This document shows positions 23,395 to 34,062 of a DNA stretch of 64,000 bases, piece after piece. The notes beneath the pieces were generated by a model. The model did not search any database. It had not been told where the DNA came from and worked only from the letters and a program-made list of their open reading frames with translations. This DNA is from Cryptomeria japonica (taxonomy: Eukaryota; Streptophyta; Pinopsida; Cupressales; Cupressaceae), in the NCBI RefSeq assembly GCF_030272615.1, contig NC_081408.1:606227673-606291672 (forward strand), read 5' to 3'. The first letter of the stretch is position 1, and each line of letters starts with the position of its first letter. Made by a program: the position numbers and the translations under genes.

Positions 23395-24017
23395 CTTATC
23401 TACTGGCCTATTAACTAATTCCCATGTCTAATTCTTCTCAATTTCATCTAGCTCTTCTTTCATTGCCTTAATCTAATTATGATCGTTGAAAGCTTCTTCT
23501 ACTATTTTTAGTTCTATCTTTAAAAGTAGACATAACAAGACTTGTTCTTGAACTGCTTTTCTTCTTGTGATGATACCTTTGTTCGTCTCTCCAATAATTT
23601 GATCCATAGAATGATTCTTCTGAACATATCTTGGTGTCTTATATGTAGATACTAGAGTTTCTTGAGCTTCCTTTTCTTCTTCTCCTTCTTTGATGTTTTC
23701 CTCCCTTTTTTTATCATCTGGTTCATTAGACTTGAATATCTTGACAATTTGTCAGATTGTTTAGAAGTGTCTTCATCAACCTTTTTGTTCTTTCAACAAT
23801 CTTATTCATCCTTTTTTTGTATCACCAATATGCCTTGCTCCTTGTAGAGTATCCTAAGAAAATGCCTTCATCAACTCTACTGTCAAATTTTCCAAGATTA
23901 TCCTTATCTCTTCAGATGTATCATTTGCTTCAAAATACCTTGAAATATTTCACTTTCGGAGTTCTACCATGCCATAGTTCATAAGATGTCTTTCCATATG
24001 TTTTCTGGTATATAAGT
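23395..24017 (-). pseudogene. Copia-4 integrase C-terminus and start of RT (minus strand)
   Basis: Reading the minus strand from 24017: KTSYELWHGRTPKVKYFKVF, then DEGIFLGYSTRSKAY (integrase C-terminal motif), a charged linker, and finally WIKAMKEELDEIEKN, the start of copia RT, just before the copia-3 LTR at 23394. Many stops and shifts. The right edge at 24017/24018 abuts the truncated LTR of element B. Confidence 0.78.
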
Positions 24018-24671
24018 CTAGCCTTATTTCTCATTTAAATAAATACATTTATTTATTTAAATTATCCTTTTCCTAAATTAAATAAATATTTATTTATTTA
24101 ATTGATCTCATTTCTTCTATTAATTAAATAAATCTTTATTTATTTAATTAATTCATTAGCTTTTTCTACACATGACACATGTCATTCATCTCTTAATTCC
24201 TACACTACCTACCTCTTTCATTATTTTACTATTTCTTCTACCTACCCTCTAATCCTAGCCGACCTCCTTTTTTGCACCTCTCAATCTTATCCCTCCATTT
24301 CTTATTGTGTCTTCTATTTAAGGAGATGCCTTCTTCATTATCAAACCCTAATGACCTAATGCCCTAATGATCATTTTTTACTACACTACGATCTTACTTG
24401 CAACCACATTCCGTTCTTTGTTGAGCTCTTGTGCACATAAAATCTGAGAGCAAATATATCAAGCAAGATCAATGGAGATAGGAAGAATGGAGATCAAAAC
24501 CCTATTGGACATGTGATGGTATCATCTTTGTGATTTTATTTTATTTGCATTGTCTTAGGTAATCTTCATGTGTTATGGTGGATCTTTCTTGTTGTTAGGC
24601 TAGGGTTTGGTGGTTGAATTCATTTAGCCTTTCAATCTTGTTGTTATTGTTATCCATTTTCACCATATACA
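24018..24671 (+). repeat. 5' LTR of element B, lacking its first 111 bp
   Basis: It matches 51671-52320 base for base except for one extra 4-bp unit (TTTA) near 24052. It begins in a CTAG shared with the copia-4 flank and ends CACCATATACA. A TATA-like TATTTAAG lies at about 24315. Confidence 0.95.
24030..24155. repeat. AT-rich inverted-repeat cluster in element B LTR
   Basis: Three consecutive dyads of the type TTAAATAAA...TTTATTTAA, the longest reading TTAATTAAATAAA ... TTTATTTAATTAA. The complete 3' LTR has more of them at about 51585-51800. Confidence 0.8.
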
Positions 24672-24694
24672 TTTTGGCACGTCCGGTGGGACTC
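24672..24694 (+). other. Primer-binding site of element B
   Basis: TTTTGGCACGTCCGGTGGG follows the LTR end. It differs from the A/C type after TTTTGG. The tRNA was not identified. Confidence 0.7.
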
Positions 24695-24819
24695 TTGTCC
24701 CTTTGCATTTAACCTCCTTGTTGCAGATCTTGTGTTTTTGAAGTTGCAGATCAGACATTTTTGGCAGCATTTTTGGTATTTTGGCGTCTGCGCACTTTCG
24801 GATTGCGTTTTTTTTCAGG

Positions 24820-24971
24820 CGCGTCTGAGACAACTAGATCCGCGTCTGTGTCATTTTTACCCGCATCTGTGTTTGGGAAGAGCGTCTGTGGTTTTTACTC
24901 GCATCTGTGTCTCACAGAACCGCGTTTGTGTCGCAGAGTCGCGTCTGCGTCGAGGGTAATCGCGTCTATGT
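24820..24971 (+). repeat. 21-bp phased array 1 in element B leader (8 copies)
   Basis: Cores CGCGTCTGTGT start at 24820, 24841, 24862, 24881, 24900, 24921, 24940 and 24961 (steps 21, 21, 19, 19, 21, 19, 21). The 9-10 bases between cores are not conserved. Confidence 0.9.
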
Positions 24972-26195
24972 ATTGCCTATTTCAAAATTTTGAAATTTTA
25001 TTGATTCAGTTTTCAGATTTTGCATTTAGGGTTTCAGATCTAGTTTATTTTGAACTAACATTTTCAAATCTAGCTAACAAAATTGGTGCAGCTTGTCTTA
25101 GAAGCAAAATCGTTTGGTTGAAGGCCCCTATTTTCACAAAGTCTTTTGGGTTTTAAAATTTACCTAACTTGTGTGTTTGCAGGAAGGGGTGATTATTTCA
25201 AACAACCCAAACTACTAACAACTCTTTGTTGCAAGTCCTTGGCAAGGTTTTTTGATTTTTATTGTGTGCCTTGTTTTCATAGACTAGCAAACACTTCCAT
25301 TGGTGCACTAAAATTGAATCATTGTTTTTTGTGTCTTGAGCAATAGGCTCTTTTTGTTTAATCTTTAGAGGGCCTGTCTTCCCGTGTGGTCATTAGGACT
25401 ACTAGTGAGAAGAGAACGACCCAAGTGGTAGCGAGGAAAACCCACCTCTTCCGAACCACTATAAACAAATGTATTCATGGTGAAAACTATGGATAACGTG
25501 TGCTGATTAGTTCATACCGACACTATGTCTCCCCATAAACCTGTTTGATCAAATTTATTTGATCATTTGTAGGGCGTAACCCCTACCGGCTGGGAGCCTT
25601 CTGTATTTACAGAGCTAAAAGTGCCGCATGTATGGCCACACGAGCGGATGCCCTTACTAGCACCTTTTTGTTTTAGAAGCCCAAATCCTTCTAGTTGTTG
25701 GGGCAGGAGGTCGGACCTCTGGTAGCGGCCCACACACATACGGTTCTTAGTAGAGATACAAAGTTTGCCATGGGGAGTTTTCATGGGGACTGATGCTTGG
25801 CTGACCCAAGAAGTGAGTGCCGAGGGTGGAGCCAGTGAGGTCAAGCATCTAAGTATCCGCTCTGAATAGCGTAGCCTCGAGGGTAAAACCCTATGTGGGA
25901 TCAACAACTATTGTCTTGGCCAGCCATAAGAATTGTGCTTGATTTATTTTAAACATTCAAACATTCAAGACCAAACAACAAAACATTGTGTCTTTTGTGT
26001 CTTCAAGTGTATGCAAAACAATTTTACATCAAACAACACACTTTTCTTGGAGTCATTGTTAGTCTAAACACTTGCAAACATTTGAGTCCTCATCAACATT
26101 GTGTCCTCTTGTCACGAAAAATAGTCAAACAGTCAAATTTGGTCACAACAAAACGACTTCACAGATTGGAAAAAATTGCACAAAATTTACAAAAA

Positions 26196-26309
26196 CACGT
26201 CTGTGTCTATTTTAACCGCGTCTATGAAGGGCAGAATAGCGTTTGTGTTGAATAGAAACATGTCTATGTTGGGTAACCGCGTCTGTGCAGTATACAGGCG
26301 CGTCTGTGT
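26196..26309 (+). repeat. 21-bp phased array 2 in element B leader (6 copies)
   Basis: The same core (CGCGTCTGTG and close variants) starts at 26196, 26217, 26238, 26259, 26278 and 26299: steps 21, 21, 21, 19, 21. Confidence 0.9.
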
Positions 26310-26802
26310 TCAAAATTGCAAAAAAAATTTATAGTCCAACAAACAAAAAGAAATCAGTTTCGGAATACTTGAGCTTCCTAGCTCATTTCTCCAGGTTTCA
26401 TCTAGCATTCAACCTGTCTTTCCGTCTCACAAAATCCATCATTGCTTTACATCTTTCTTTACATTCACACTTGTCTAAACTTGAGTCAAAAGGTCATTTG
26501 CTTGTCCTCACTATACTTTGTCAACACATTACATACAACAACACTTTGCTAGGTGGTCCCTCATCAAGGTTTCTTACCTTTGGGTCTCATTTGGTCTTAC
26601 TTAGGGTCAAGGTCAGCTTACCTCATCAAGAGAAACTATCCTCTCTTTGGAAGTCACACCTACTCTACTACATACATACTTGGTCTTACACTTTGGACAT
26701 TGCAAGTACATCTCAGGTTCATTTACACTCCATACAACTCTTGGTCTTCCATACTTTTTACATTTTCATCTAGTCTCACACATCTTGGTCAATACCTAGT
26801 TC

Positions 26803-28683
26803 ATGGTTGAAACCCATCTTCAAAAATCTAGGAGAGAAACTAAAGAGGTTCAAGAGTCCGCAAACATGAGTTCTTATGAGTATGAGAATGATATCTTTTT
26901 CAACACTGATCACACTACATTACCTGACATGGATGTCTATAGAAACATTCCAAATGTTGAAAACACAGGCACTACAAACAACAATGTTACACACAATGAC
27001 AATTTGAACAACTTATCAATACATTCAGCAGATGTGGAAGAATCCATTATGAATCCCCATTTCAATCGACTGATTGAGGAAATAATGAGGAGAGATAGAC
27101 AATACTTCTTACACATGATGGCACAAAGTGGAGCCAAGATACCTCATGATTTTGACATGTCTCAAATAATGGAAAACTGACCTTTGCAACAAACTCACTC
27201 CAACATGGATCAAAGGAGACCTAATAGTGGAGGAAATAGAGGACCATATATGGTGCCTGAATCACCATCGTCTTTGCTTCAAAAACCAGAGGTCCCACAT
27301 ACACATGGTCAAGCATATGATACTTACCTTCATAGACCATTATGGAAGTTCAAAGGCATGCTCAAAATTGGATGTTCAAAGCAATTGGATGTTCAAAGGC
27401 ATGCTCAAAATTTGGACACAAGGAAACCTCATGTCAAATTTGGGGGCAACACAATGGAACATGACATGCCTGTAGAATATGGTATACATGCGCAAAATAA
27501 ATATGGTGTTCCTCAACATGAATCTATACCAAGTGCTCCATATATGCCGCATCACTATAGACCTCCTCCATATGAACATGTGTATGATCAATATCATCCA
27601 TATATGCAACATGCTCCTCCTCCAATTGGTGCCTCAAACATGGGGTATGGTCCAAGAAGTTGATCTCCACCTAAGAGCAATTTGGAGCAACAAATTAGGG
27701 ACTTACAAAAGAAAATGGAGGACATAAATACACCGAAGCCAACATACACAATGAGAGACATATGTCCCTATCCATTCAACAAGAACATTCCAATGCCTCC
27801 ATTTCCTACACATTTTGTGACGCCTAAATTTGATAAGTATAGAGGAAAAGGGGATCCTAAGGCACACATAAGACTATTTTTCATAGCTTGCATTTAAGTA
27901 GCTTCAAAAGAGACATATTTGATGATATTATTCCCACAAAGCTTAGGTGATCAAGCTATGGAATGGTTCTCCCAACTCCCACCTGGTATTAAGTCATGGG
28001 GTGACTTAGCAGAGGCATTTATTCAACATTTCTCCTACAATATAGAGACAGACATATCAATCACTACTTTGTGCAACACCAAGCAAAAAGAGGGAGAATC
28101 TTTTGCATCATTCTTACAAAGATGGAGAAATCTGGCTAGCAGATGCTCTTGTGAAATTCCACAAAAACAAATGGTAGAGATGTTCACACAAAATGTTAAC
28201 AAAGACATTGGCTATGATCTAAGGAAAGCTTGTTTGTCTACCTTCAAGGACGTTATTGAAAAAGGCTTAGCAACAGAAAAGGTCCTAATTGAACAAGGAG
28301 TTATTAAGATATTCAAGGAAAACAAAGATGACTTTAAAGGAAAAGACAAGCCAAGATTTTGGAATAAAAACAAGAACACAGTCAATGATGGTGTTGTTGA
28401 TGCCAACACAGTGCGACCCAAATTCATCTTTTCAAGATCAAGTTCTACAAACAATCAAGTGAATACTCAAACAACTTCAAGATCATGAAGGAAGTACACC
28501 CCATTGGGAGAACCACTTGAGTTAGTTTTCAAGAAGCTAGTGGCAAACAAAGTAATCACAGTTCCAGATTTCCCTCCGTATGAACCAAAGGTCAAACCAA
28601 ATTGGTGGAATGATGATGAGTATTGTGAATTTCATAAGAGCAAGGGTCATAAGATAGAAAATTGTCATTGACTGAAGAACATC
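26803..28683 (+). pseudogene. gag: Element B gag with zinc knuckle
   Basis: The ATG at 26803 opens frame 1. An N-terminal low-complexity part (H/P/Y/M-rich) precedes the gag capsid domain at about 27820-28270: FDKYRGKGDPKAHIRLFF, QAMEWFSQLPPGIKSW, LAEAFIQHFSYN and FASFLQRWRNLA. The knuckle variant YCEFHKSKGHKIENCH lies at about 28620-28668. Stops at 27178 (TGA), 27661 (TGA), 27895 (TAA), 28486 (TGA) and 28669 (TGA) are all one C-to-T step from CGA or CAA. No frameshift. A short 27-bp-type duplication (KFKGMLKIG / DVQRHAQNL region, about 27350-27410) sits in the N-terminal part. Confidence 0.88.
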
Positions 28684-30456
28684 GTGCAAGATCCCATTGA
28701 TAGAGGTGACATTGAGATTGAGGGACACTCATCCAACCAAGAACATGAGATGTTTAAGGAACCATTCCCAAAGCACGACAAGGGAAAAGCTAAAGTCACA
28801 GATGATCAAGCCAACTATACTAGAGCACCTTACAACTATGATTCAACTATCAATCACATCTCGATGGACAATCATGTCTCTACTATTATCATCAAGGACA
28901 AAAACCTTGAGAATCCTCCTCAGAGACCCAAGATTGTCCTAAGAGGTGTTGGATCTTCTTCCGAGCCTACCTCTGAGTGTCATGTTACAACCCATCAAGG
29001 TAAAATTACTTTGCCAGGTGCTTCAACTAAAAACACCACTTCTTCATCAACTAAACCTAAGTATGACCTTGTAGAACAGTTAGGGAAGACACCCGCACTC
29101 ATCTCCATACTTGAACTCTTATGCATATCCCCCACTCATAAAGCTATTCTTGACAAAATCTTGAGAGAAACTGCCATTCCTACTGATCTGAACGTGGACC
29201 AGTTTCAAGCCATGGTGGGATACCTTTCCGTTCCACATTCCCTTACATTCACAGAAGCCGATGACGCCTCTGTAAGTCAGCCTCATAATGCACCACTACA
29301 CATTGAAGCCTTCATACACAAACATAGAATAAAGCGAGTCCTGATAGATGGAGGAGCTGGTCTAAACATTTGTACATTGAGCACCACTAAACAATTGGGA
29401 TATTCTGATAAAGCGGTGAATTCAACAAATCAAATCACCATCAAGGCATATGATGACGAAGAATGCTCATCCAAAGGCACAGTCACCTTGCCTCTAAGAA
29501 TTGGGCCAATTACAAAGGATGTGGTTTGTCAAGTCCTAGATCTAGACCTCACTTATAATATATTGCTAGGACGTCCTTGGATTCATGAAATGAGGGCAAT
29601 CCCATCGACATATCACCAATGCATTAAGTTTCCTCATAATGGAGTCGAAGTAACAGTTAACAGTGATCCTAATCCATTCATATATTGCAATAACCTGAGA
29701 TCACATACGGAAACCATCATTCCCAGTAATCGTGAAGTTGTTCCTTCTTCCGCATACATTGATCCTGAGTCATTGAAACCTTCGACATCAAAACAAGGTG
29801 AGCTTAAAGGCAAATTTCAGGACAAAGGCATGGGAGAATACACTTTAAATCAGACCATGTACTTACGACAAGTCATGAGTTCTCCAAAAGAATATGGAAG
29901 ACCACATCCTAACAAACAAGTATCCGTCATGATACTCGAATGGGACCCTACTGTCTTTCAAAAATGGGGCAAACTGGAGGAGGAAGATCTATACAAAATG
30001 CTTTACAAAGACATTGAAGATGACACACAAGATCACATCAATATACCCTGTGAGAAATATGGCAAAGGCTTCAAGATTTTACAAAAATTTGGGTATGATG
30101 GAAGAAGCCCTCTTGGGTTATGAAAGGAAGGCATCATTGAACCTTTACAAGCTGAATTGACTTTCAAAAAGGAACGCTCGAAGGGACTTGGTTTTCTAAC
30201 TTCCAAGATCCACACTAAAAGGACAGAAGAAGCATTACAAGTCAAAGCTGCCAAAGTTCAACAAGAGGATCGTTGTTCTACAAACTCCAATGAATGGGAA
30301 TGGGGTTCAGACAAATCCTCCAGTGATTATGAGCTCACCGAGACATTCAGAGAGCCAGATGAACCCGCAGAAGAAGAGGAATTTTATAAAAAGTTCAGAG
30401 TTGGTCAAGAAACAACCCATGAGGATTCCACATAGTCTTCGTCTCAAGGTTCTAGG
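28684..30456 (+). pseudogene. Element B aspartic protease and G-patch-like region
   Basis: Same frame as gag. A helical domain YDLVEQLGKTPALISILELL (about 29058-29120; also present in element C) precedes a retropepsin: VLIDGGAGLNIC with the catalytic D at 29347 (D-G-G), and NILLGRPWIHEM at about 29560. About 170 codons later comes YGKGFKILQKFGYDGRSPLG (30058-30117) and, after a TGA at 30121, ERSKGLGF. This glycine pattern resembles a G-patch, a nucleic-acid-binding module known after the protease in betaretroviruses. Stops: TGA 30121 and TAG 30433. Confidence 0.8.
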
Positions 30457-31808
30457 TTGAAATCACATAGGATGAGAACACCTATCCCAGAATGCGCTAC
30501 TAGTGATGACAATTTGGATTTGCTCACGATTGAGACTGATGAGGAGAGTGCCATTGATGACCTCGATAATTACCTAGACATACCTGAATATAACCACATC
30601 TTCACTCTTAGCCCCACAAACTCCGAAGACATTAAAGGCCTTCCCCTGGTTCACCACCAACTCATTGACTGGGATTATGAAGGACCAGCACAGTTTGACA
30701 CATTCCAAAATGATGAAGCCGTTATTGACTATCTTGGCATACGAGATGATCTTCCCCCTAGGGACCATAAAGCAGGATACACTATAGAACTCAACAACAT
30801 GGCATATTTTGGCGAGGGTGTTGGACCTTCCAATCGCAAAAATGTGAAAATAAGAACAAATCAAGGGTCTTATGGCGAAAACCACACTGTGGTGCTATCT
30901 GACCCCAAAAAAGTAAAAAGAAAGGACGTATCTAAGGGTGAAAACCTCTCTGAGGCACCCGAAGATGGAAGGCTCGACATTCTCCCAGCATCATATGAGG
31001 AAAATTCATCCATGTTGGTAGAGGAGACTATCAAAACAAACATTGGCACAGAAGAGGTTCCACATAACATATTCCTGGCTAAATCATTGATAGAGTCCGA
31101 AAGGTCACAGTTCATAAGTTTCTTCAAGGAACGACAAATCAACTTTGCATGGTCATACGCTGATATGCCTGGACTGGATCCGGATTTGGTAATGCATCAT
31201 TTGACAGTCAAACCGGGGGCAAAGCCAGTGAAATAGAAATTAAGAAAAATGCATCCACAAGTGGCATTACTAGTCAAAGCAGAGCTGGAGAAGTTATTGG
31301 ATGTCAGATTCATACGCCCAATTGATTATCCTGAATGGATATCCAATCTAGTGCCTGTCAGTAAACCAGATCGCAGCATCAGAATATGTACATATTTCAG
31401 AGACATCAACAAAGCTTGTCCAAAAGATGACTTCCCATTACCAAATATTGACTTGATTGTTGATCTCACAGCAAGTCACGAAATGTTATCATTGATGGAT
31501 GGATTTTCTGGTTATATACAAATCAGGATTGCACCCGAGGATCAACATAAAACATCATTCACTTGTCCTTGGGGAACTTTCTGCTGGAATATCATGCCCT
31601 TCGGACTAAAAAATGCAGGTGCTACATATCAAAGAGCAATGACTACTATCTTTCATGATCTCATGCACATAACTGTGGAAGATTATGTTGATGATCTCTT
31701 GGGTAAATCAGTAGACAGAGATACACATTTGGACATACTTTCAGTCGTCTTTGATCGGTTGGAAAAATACAAAGTAAGATTAAACCCCAAGAAATGTGTC
31801 TTTGGAGT
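30457..31808 (+). pseudogene. Element B reverse transcriptase, N-terminal part
   Basis: An acidic linker leads into RT: FAWSYADMPGLDPDLVMHHL, VKAELEKLLDVRFIRPIDYP, DINKACPKDDFPLPNIDLIV, LMDGFSGYIQIRIAPED, WGTFCWNIMPFGLKNAGATY and EDYVDDLLGKS (the YxDD active site, about 31681-31710), then NPKKCVFG. One TAG at 31234 in place of CAG. The gene is split in codon GGA-GT(A) by element C; it resumes at 44463. Confidence 0.9.
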
Positions 31809-33457
31809 TGTGTGGGGGAAAAAGCGAGACTAGATTAACATGCCCTAATCTTACCTTTTGACACACATTACGGAATATGAAAGAGCCTAGAGGTATCACA
31901 CAATTGGCTACTTCTTTTTGTGAAAGAGAGAGCCACGGGCTACCTATTAGGGTTTCTATTCCTTTGTTGAAATTGAAAGATAAAATGATGCAAGTTCTAT
32001 CCCTAACCTCAAAATGCAAGTATGAACTGATAACAAGATTGCAGAATTGAACTTAAACTATGGAAAGCTGTAAACATAAGGACAAGACAAAAATGAAAAT
32101 GCGTACCCGGAGTCAAAATCTGAGTGGAAATGTTTGGGACGAGGGCGCGGGCACCACTGTCCTGATTCTGCACCTGAAACTGCTGTTTTGCACTCTGGAA
32201 AACTGTCAGAAATGTTGTCTGTCAGGAGGACTAGGGCGCCCAGCGCCCCTGTCCCAGGGACCAGGGTGCCTAGCACCCCTGTCCTGGTAGGACCAGGGTG
32301 CCCCACGCCCCTGTCCTGGTATTTTGCTCTGAAACTTGGTATGTGGTTCCGTCTCCGTCTGCTTCTTTCGGATCTGCAACTTGCGGTGTCGTCTAAATCC
32401 TGAAATCTGCACTTATATCTGAAAAAGGTTTTTGGGTGGCTATATAGGGTTTTGCCTTAGTCAAACCCCCACTTCGGTGATTTCCACCTCCATGAATAGC
32501 CAAGTTGTATTGTAAAAGTAATGTGTGTGCAGACCTTGTGTGTGTGCAAGATCTAAAATGCAAGTAAGCAAACTAGAGCAACCTAGAAAGTAAATCCTAA
32601 TTGCTTGTAAATGACAATGTAAATGCTCTAAATCAAGATGCAAAGTGATCTAAAGCATGGATAAATGATATATTGAAGCTTATGCAAAGACATGAAAACA
32701 ACATGAAATCATACCCAACCCCCAAGGGAGGGGTACAAGCCAATCTTCAGTCGGTAATCTCCTATTGTTCTTCAATGTCTTCCAAGCCCTAAATGGATGA
32801 ATGGAATTGATAAATGCTTGATAGAGGGATGTTGAATGTTGTTGAAGTCTTCAAAAGATCTGCTCTTTCGCTGCATATGAGGTTCCTGAAAACAAAAATT
32901 GGATCCCTTCAAATGAAGAAAGAGAGCTCTTATGTATGAAACCCTAGGTCTTAATTCCAACTTTTGGCTGACCTAGAGATTGAATATCCCGCCAATTTCT
33001 TGGGGTTAAGCTTTATTTTATGATTGGATCGCGCTCCTAAAATTTTGGGAAAAATGTCCGGGACCATGTGCACTCCGAGCGCCACAGTCCCGACAACTTT
33101 TCACCAAATTTTCAGGGTCGTCGGATATGATGATTTTAGAGCGAATCCCGAAGTTACAGGTGATTTCGAGATGTTTTGACCCCCGAAATCAAGCCCCCAA
33201 GCTCAGAATAGGGCCTAATTAGGGTTTTTGATTAAGTGATGTATTGGAGGAATAAAATGAAAGGGGCACACTTTAATGAAAGGGCCCAACTTTATGATGT
33301 GGAAGATGATGAAATAGAACCTTTAGACCTAATTAATTTGATTAATTAAGTGCTAAAGGGGAAATGCAATGCAAAATGTAAAATGCACCAAGGCGGGTGC
33401 TAAACTAGGTGTGAAATTGTACCACCCTAGCAAGTGCGTACAATTTACGACGCTACA
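31809..33457 (-). repeat. 3' LTR of element C (left copy)
   Basis: On the + strand it begins TGTGTGGGGGAAAAAG and ends TACGACGCTACA, so on the coding strand it reads TGTAGCGTC...CCCACACA. GC-rich palindromes at about 32218-32325 and a dyad module at about 33058-33092. Confidence 0.93.
32218..32325. repeat. Three GC-rich hairpin units in element C left LTR
   Basis: Three units of the form GGAC-NN-GGGYGC-NNN-GCRCCC-CT-GTCC in tandem. Unit 1 pairs GGGCGC/GCGCCC, unit 2 pairs GGGTGC/GCACCC, unit 3 pairs GGGTG/CGCCC with one T-G wobble. The right LTR has the same three at about 43236-43324. Confidence 0.82.
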
Positions 33458-34062
33458 TTTAGCCCCCACTTGAGCGGTCATATGAGTACTACGTGCATAT
33501 GCAAGCTAAAGTACATAAAGTAAACATCATTTGAAAAAGGATATATCCATAAGTTGTCGAACGAAGCCCCCAGCGGTATCTGCAGTACACAGTTAGGAAC
33601 CGCACCCTACAAAACACACGTTAGATCACAAAATCACCTAATGCTTACTAAGGAAAGTGATGAAATTTGTGAGTAGCTATATGCCTCCCTGTTTCGGCTT
33701 GCTTATTAGGAAGGTGAAACAGGGTAACATGTTTACTTACGACAAATTGTGTAAGAGAGTATTGATGAGGGATGTTCACTGAAAAGGCTTCATCAGAGCA
33801 CTTTTCGGAACATCCCGAGAGTAGGGGAATGAAAATACAATTCCTACGCAACAAACGGTTCGAAAATCACATCTCCCAAACTCAAGTTATGATGAAATGA
33901 GTGAAAGACGAAAATTAGGGTTTTGAAAGCAAAGGGAAAGGAATGAAATTATATACCTTGAAAGTGACATTTGCATTTGTCACTTTGTTGATTCTGAGTA
34001 CTATTCATTGCAGCAGAGCCCACATAGCCATCATCATGCCTTCATGACGACCGGAGCATCCC
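33458..34062 (-). other. Element C polypurine tract and 3' non-coding region
   Basis: TTTAGCCCCCACTTGAGCGG at 33458 is the complement of a purine tract AAGTGGGGGCTAAA beside the LTR. The rest, up to the PMD exon, shows no coding signal. Confidence 0.75.

Larger units (their letters stand above)
24695..26802 (+). other. Element B leader (about 2.1 kb)
   Basis: Non-coding between PBS and gag. It holds two 21-bp arrays (24820-24971 and 26196-26309). Open frames at 24761, 25986 and 26285 are short and have no known domain; the minus-strand frame at 25563-25907 likewise. Confidence 0.7.

Noticed and set aside
24761-25156. Possible leader protein in element B
   Set aside because: The frame is produced by the 21-bp repeats (21 is a multiple of 3) and has no start context or domain; the second array shows no matching frame.
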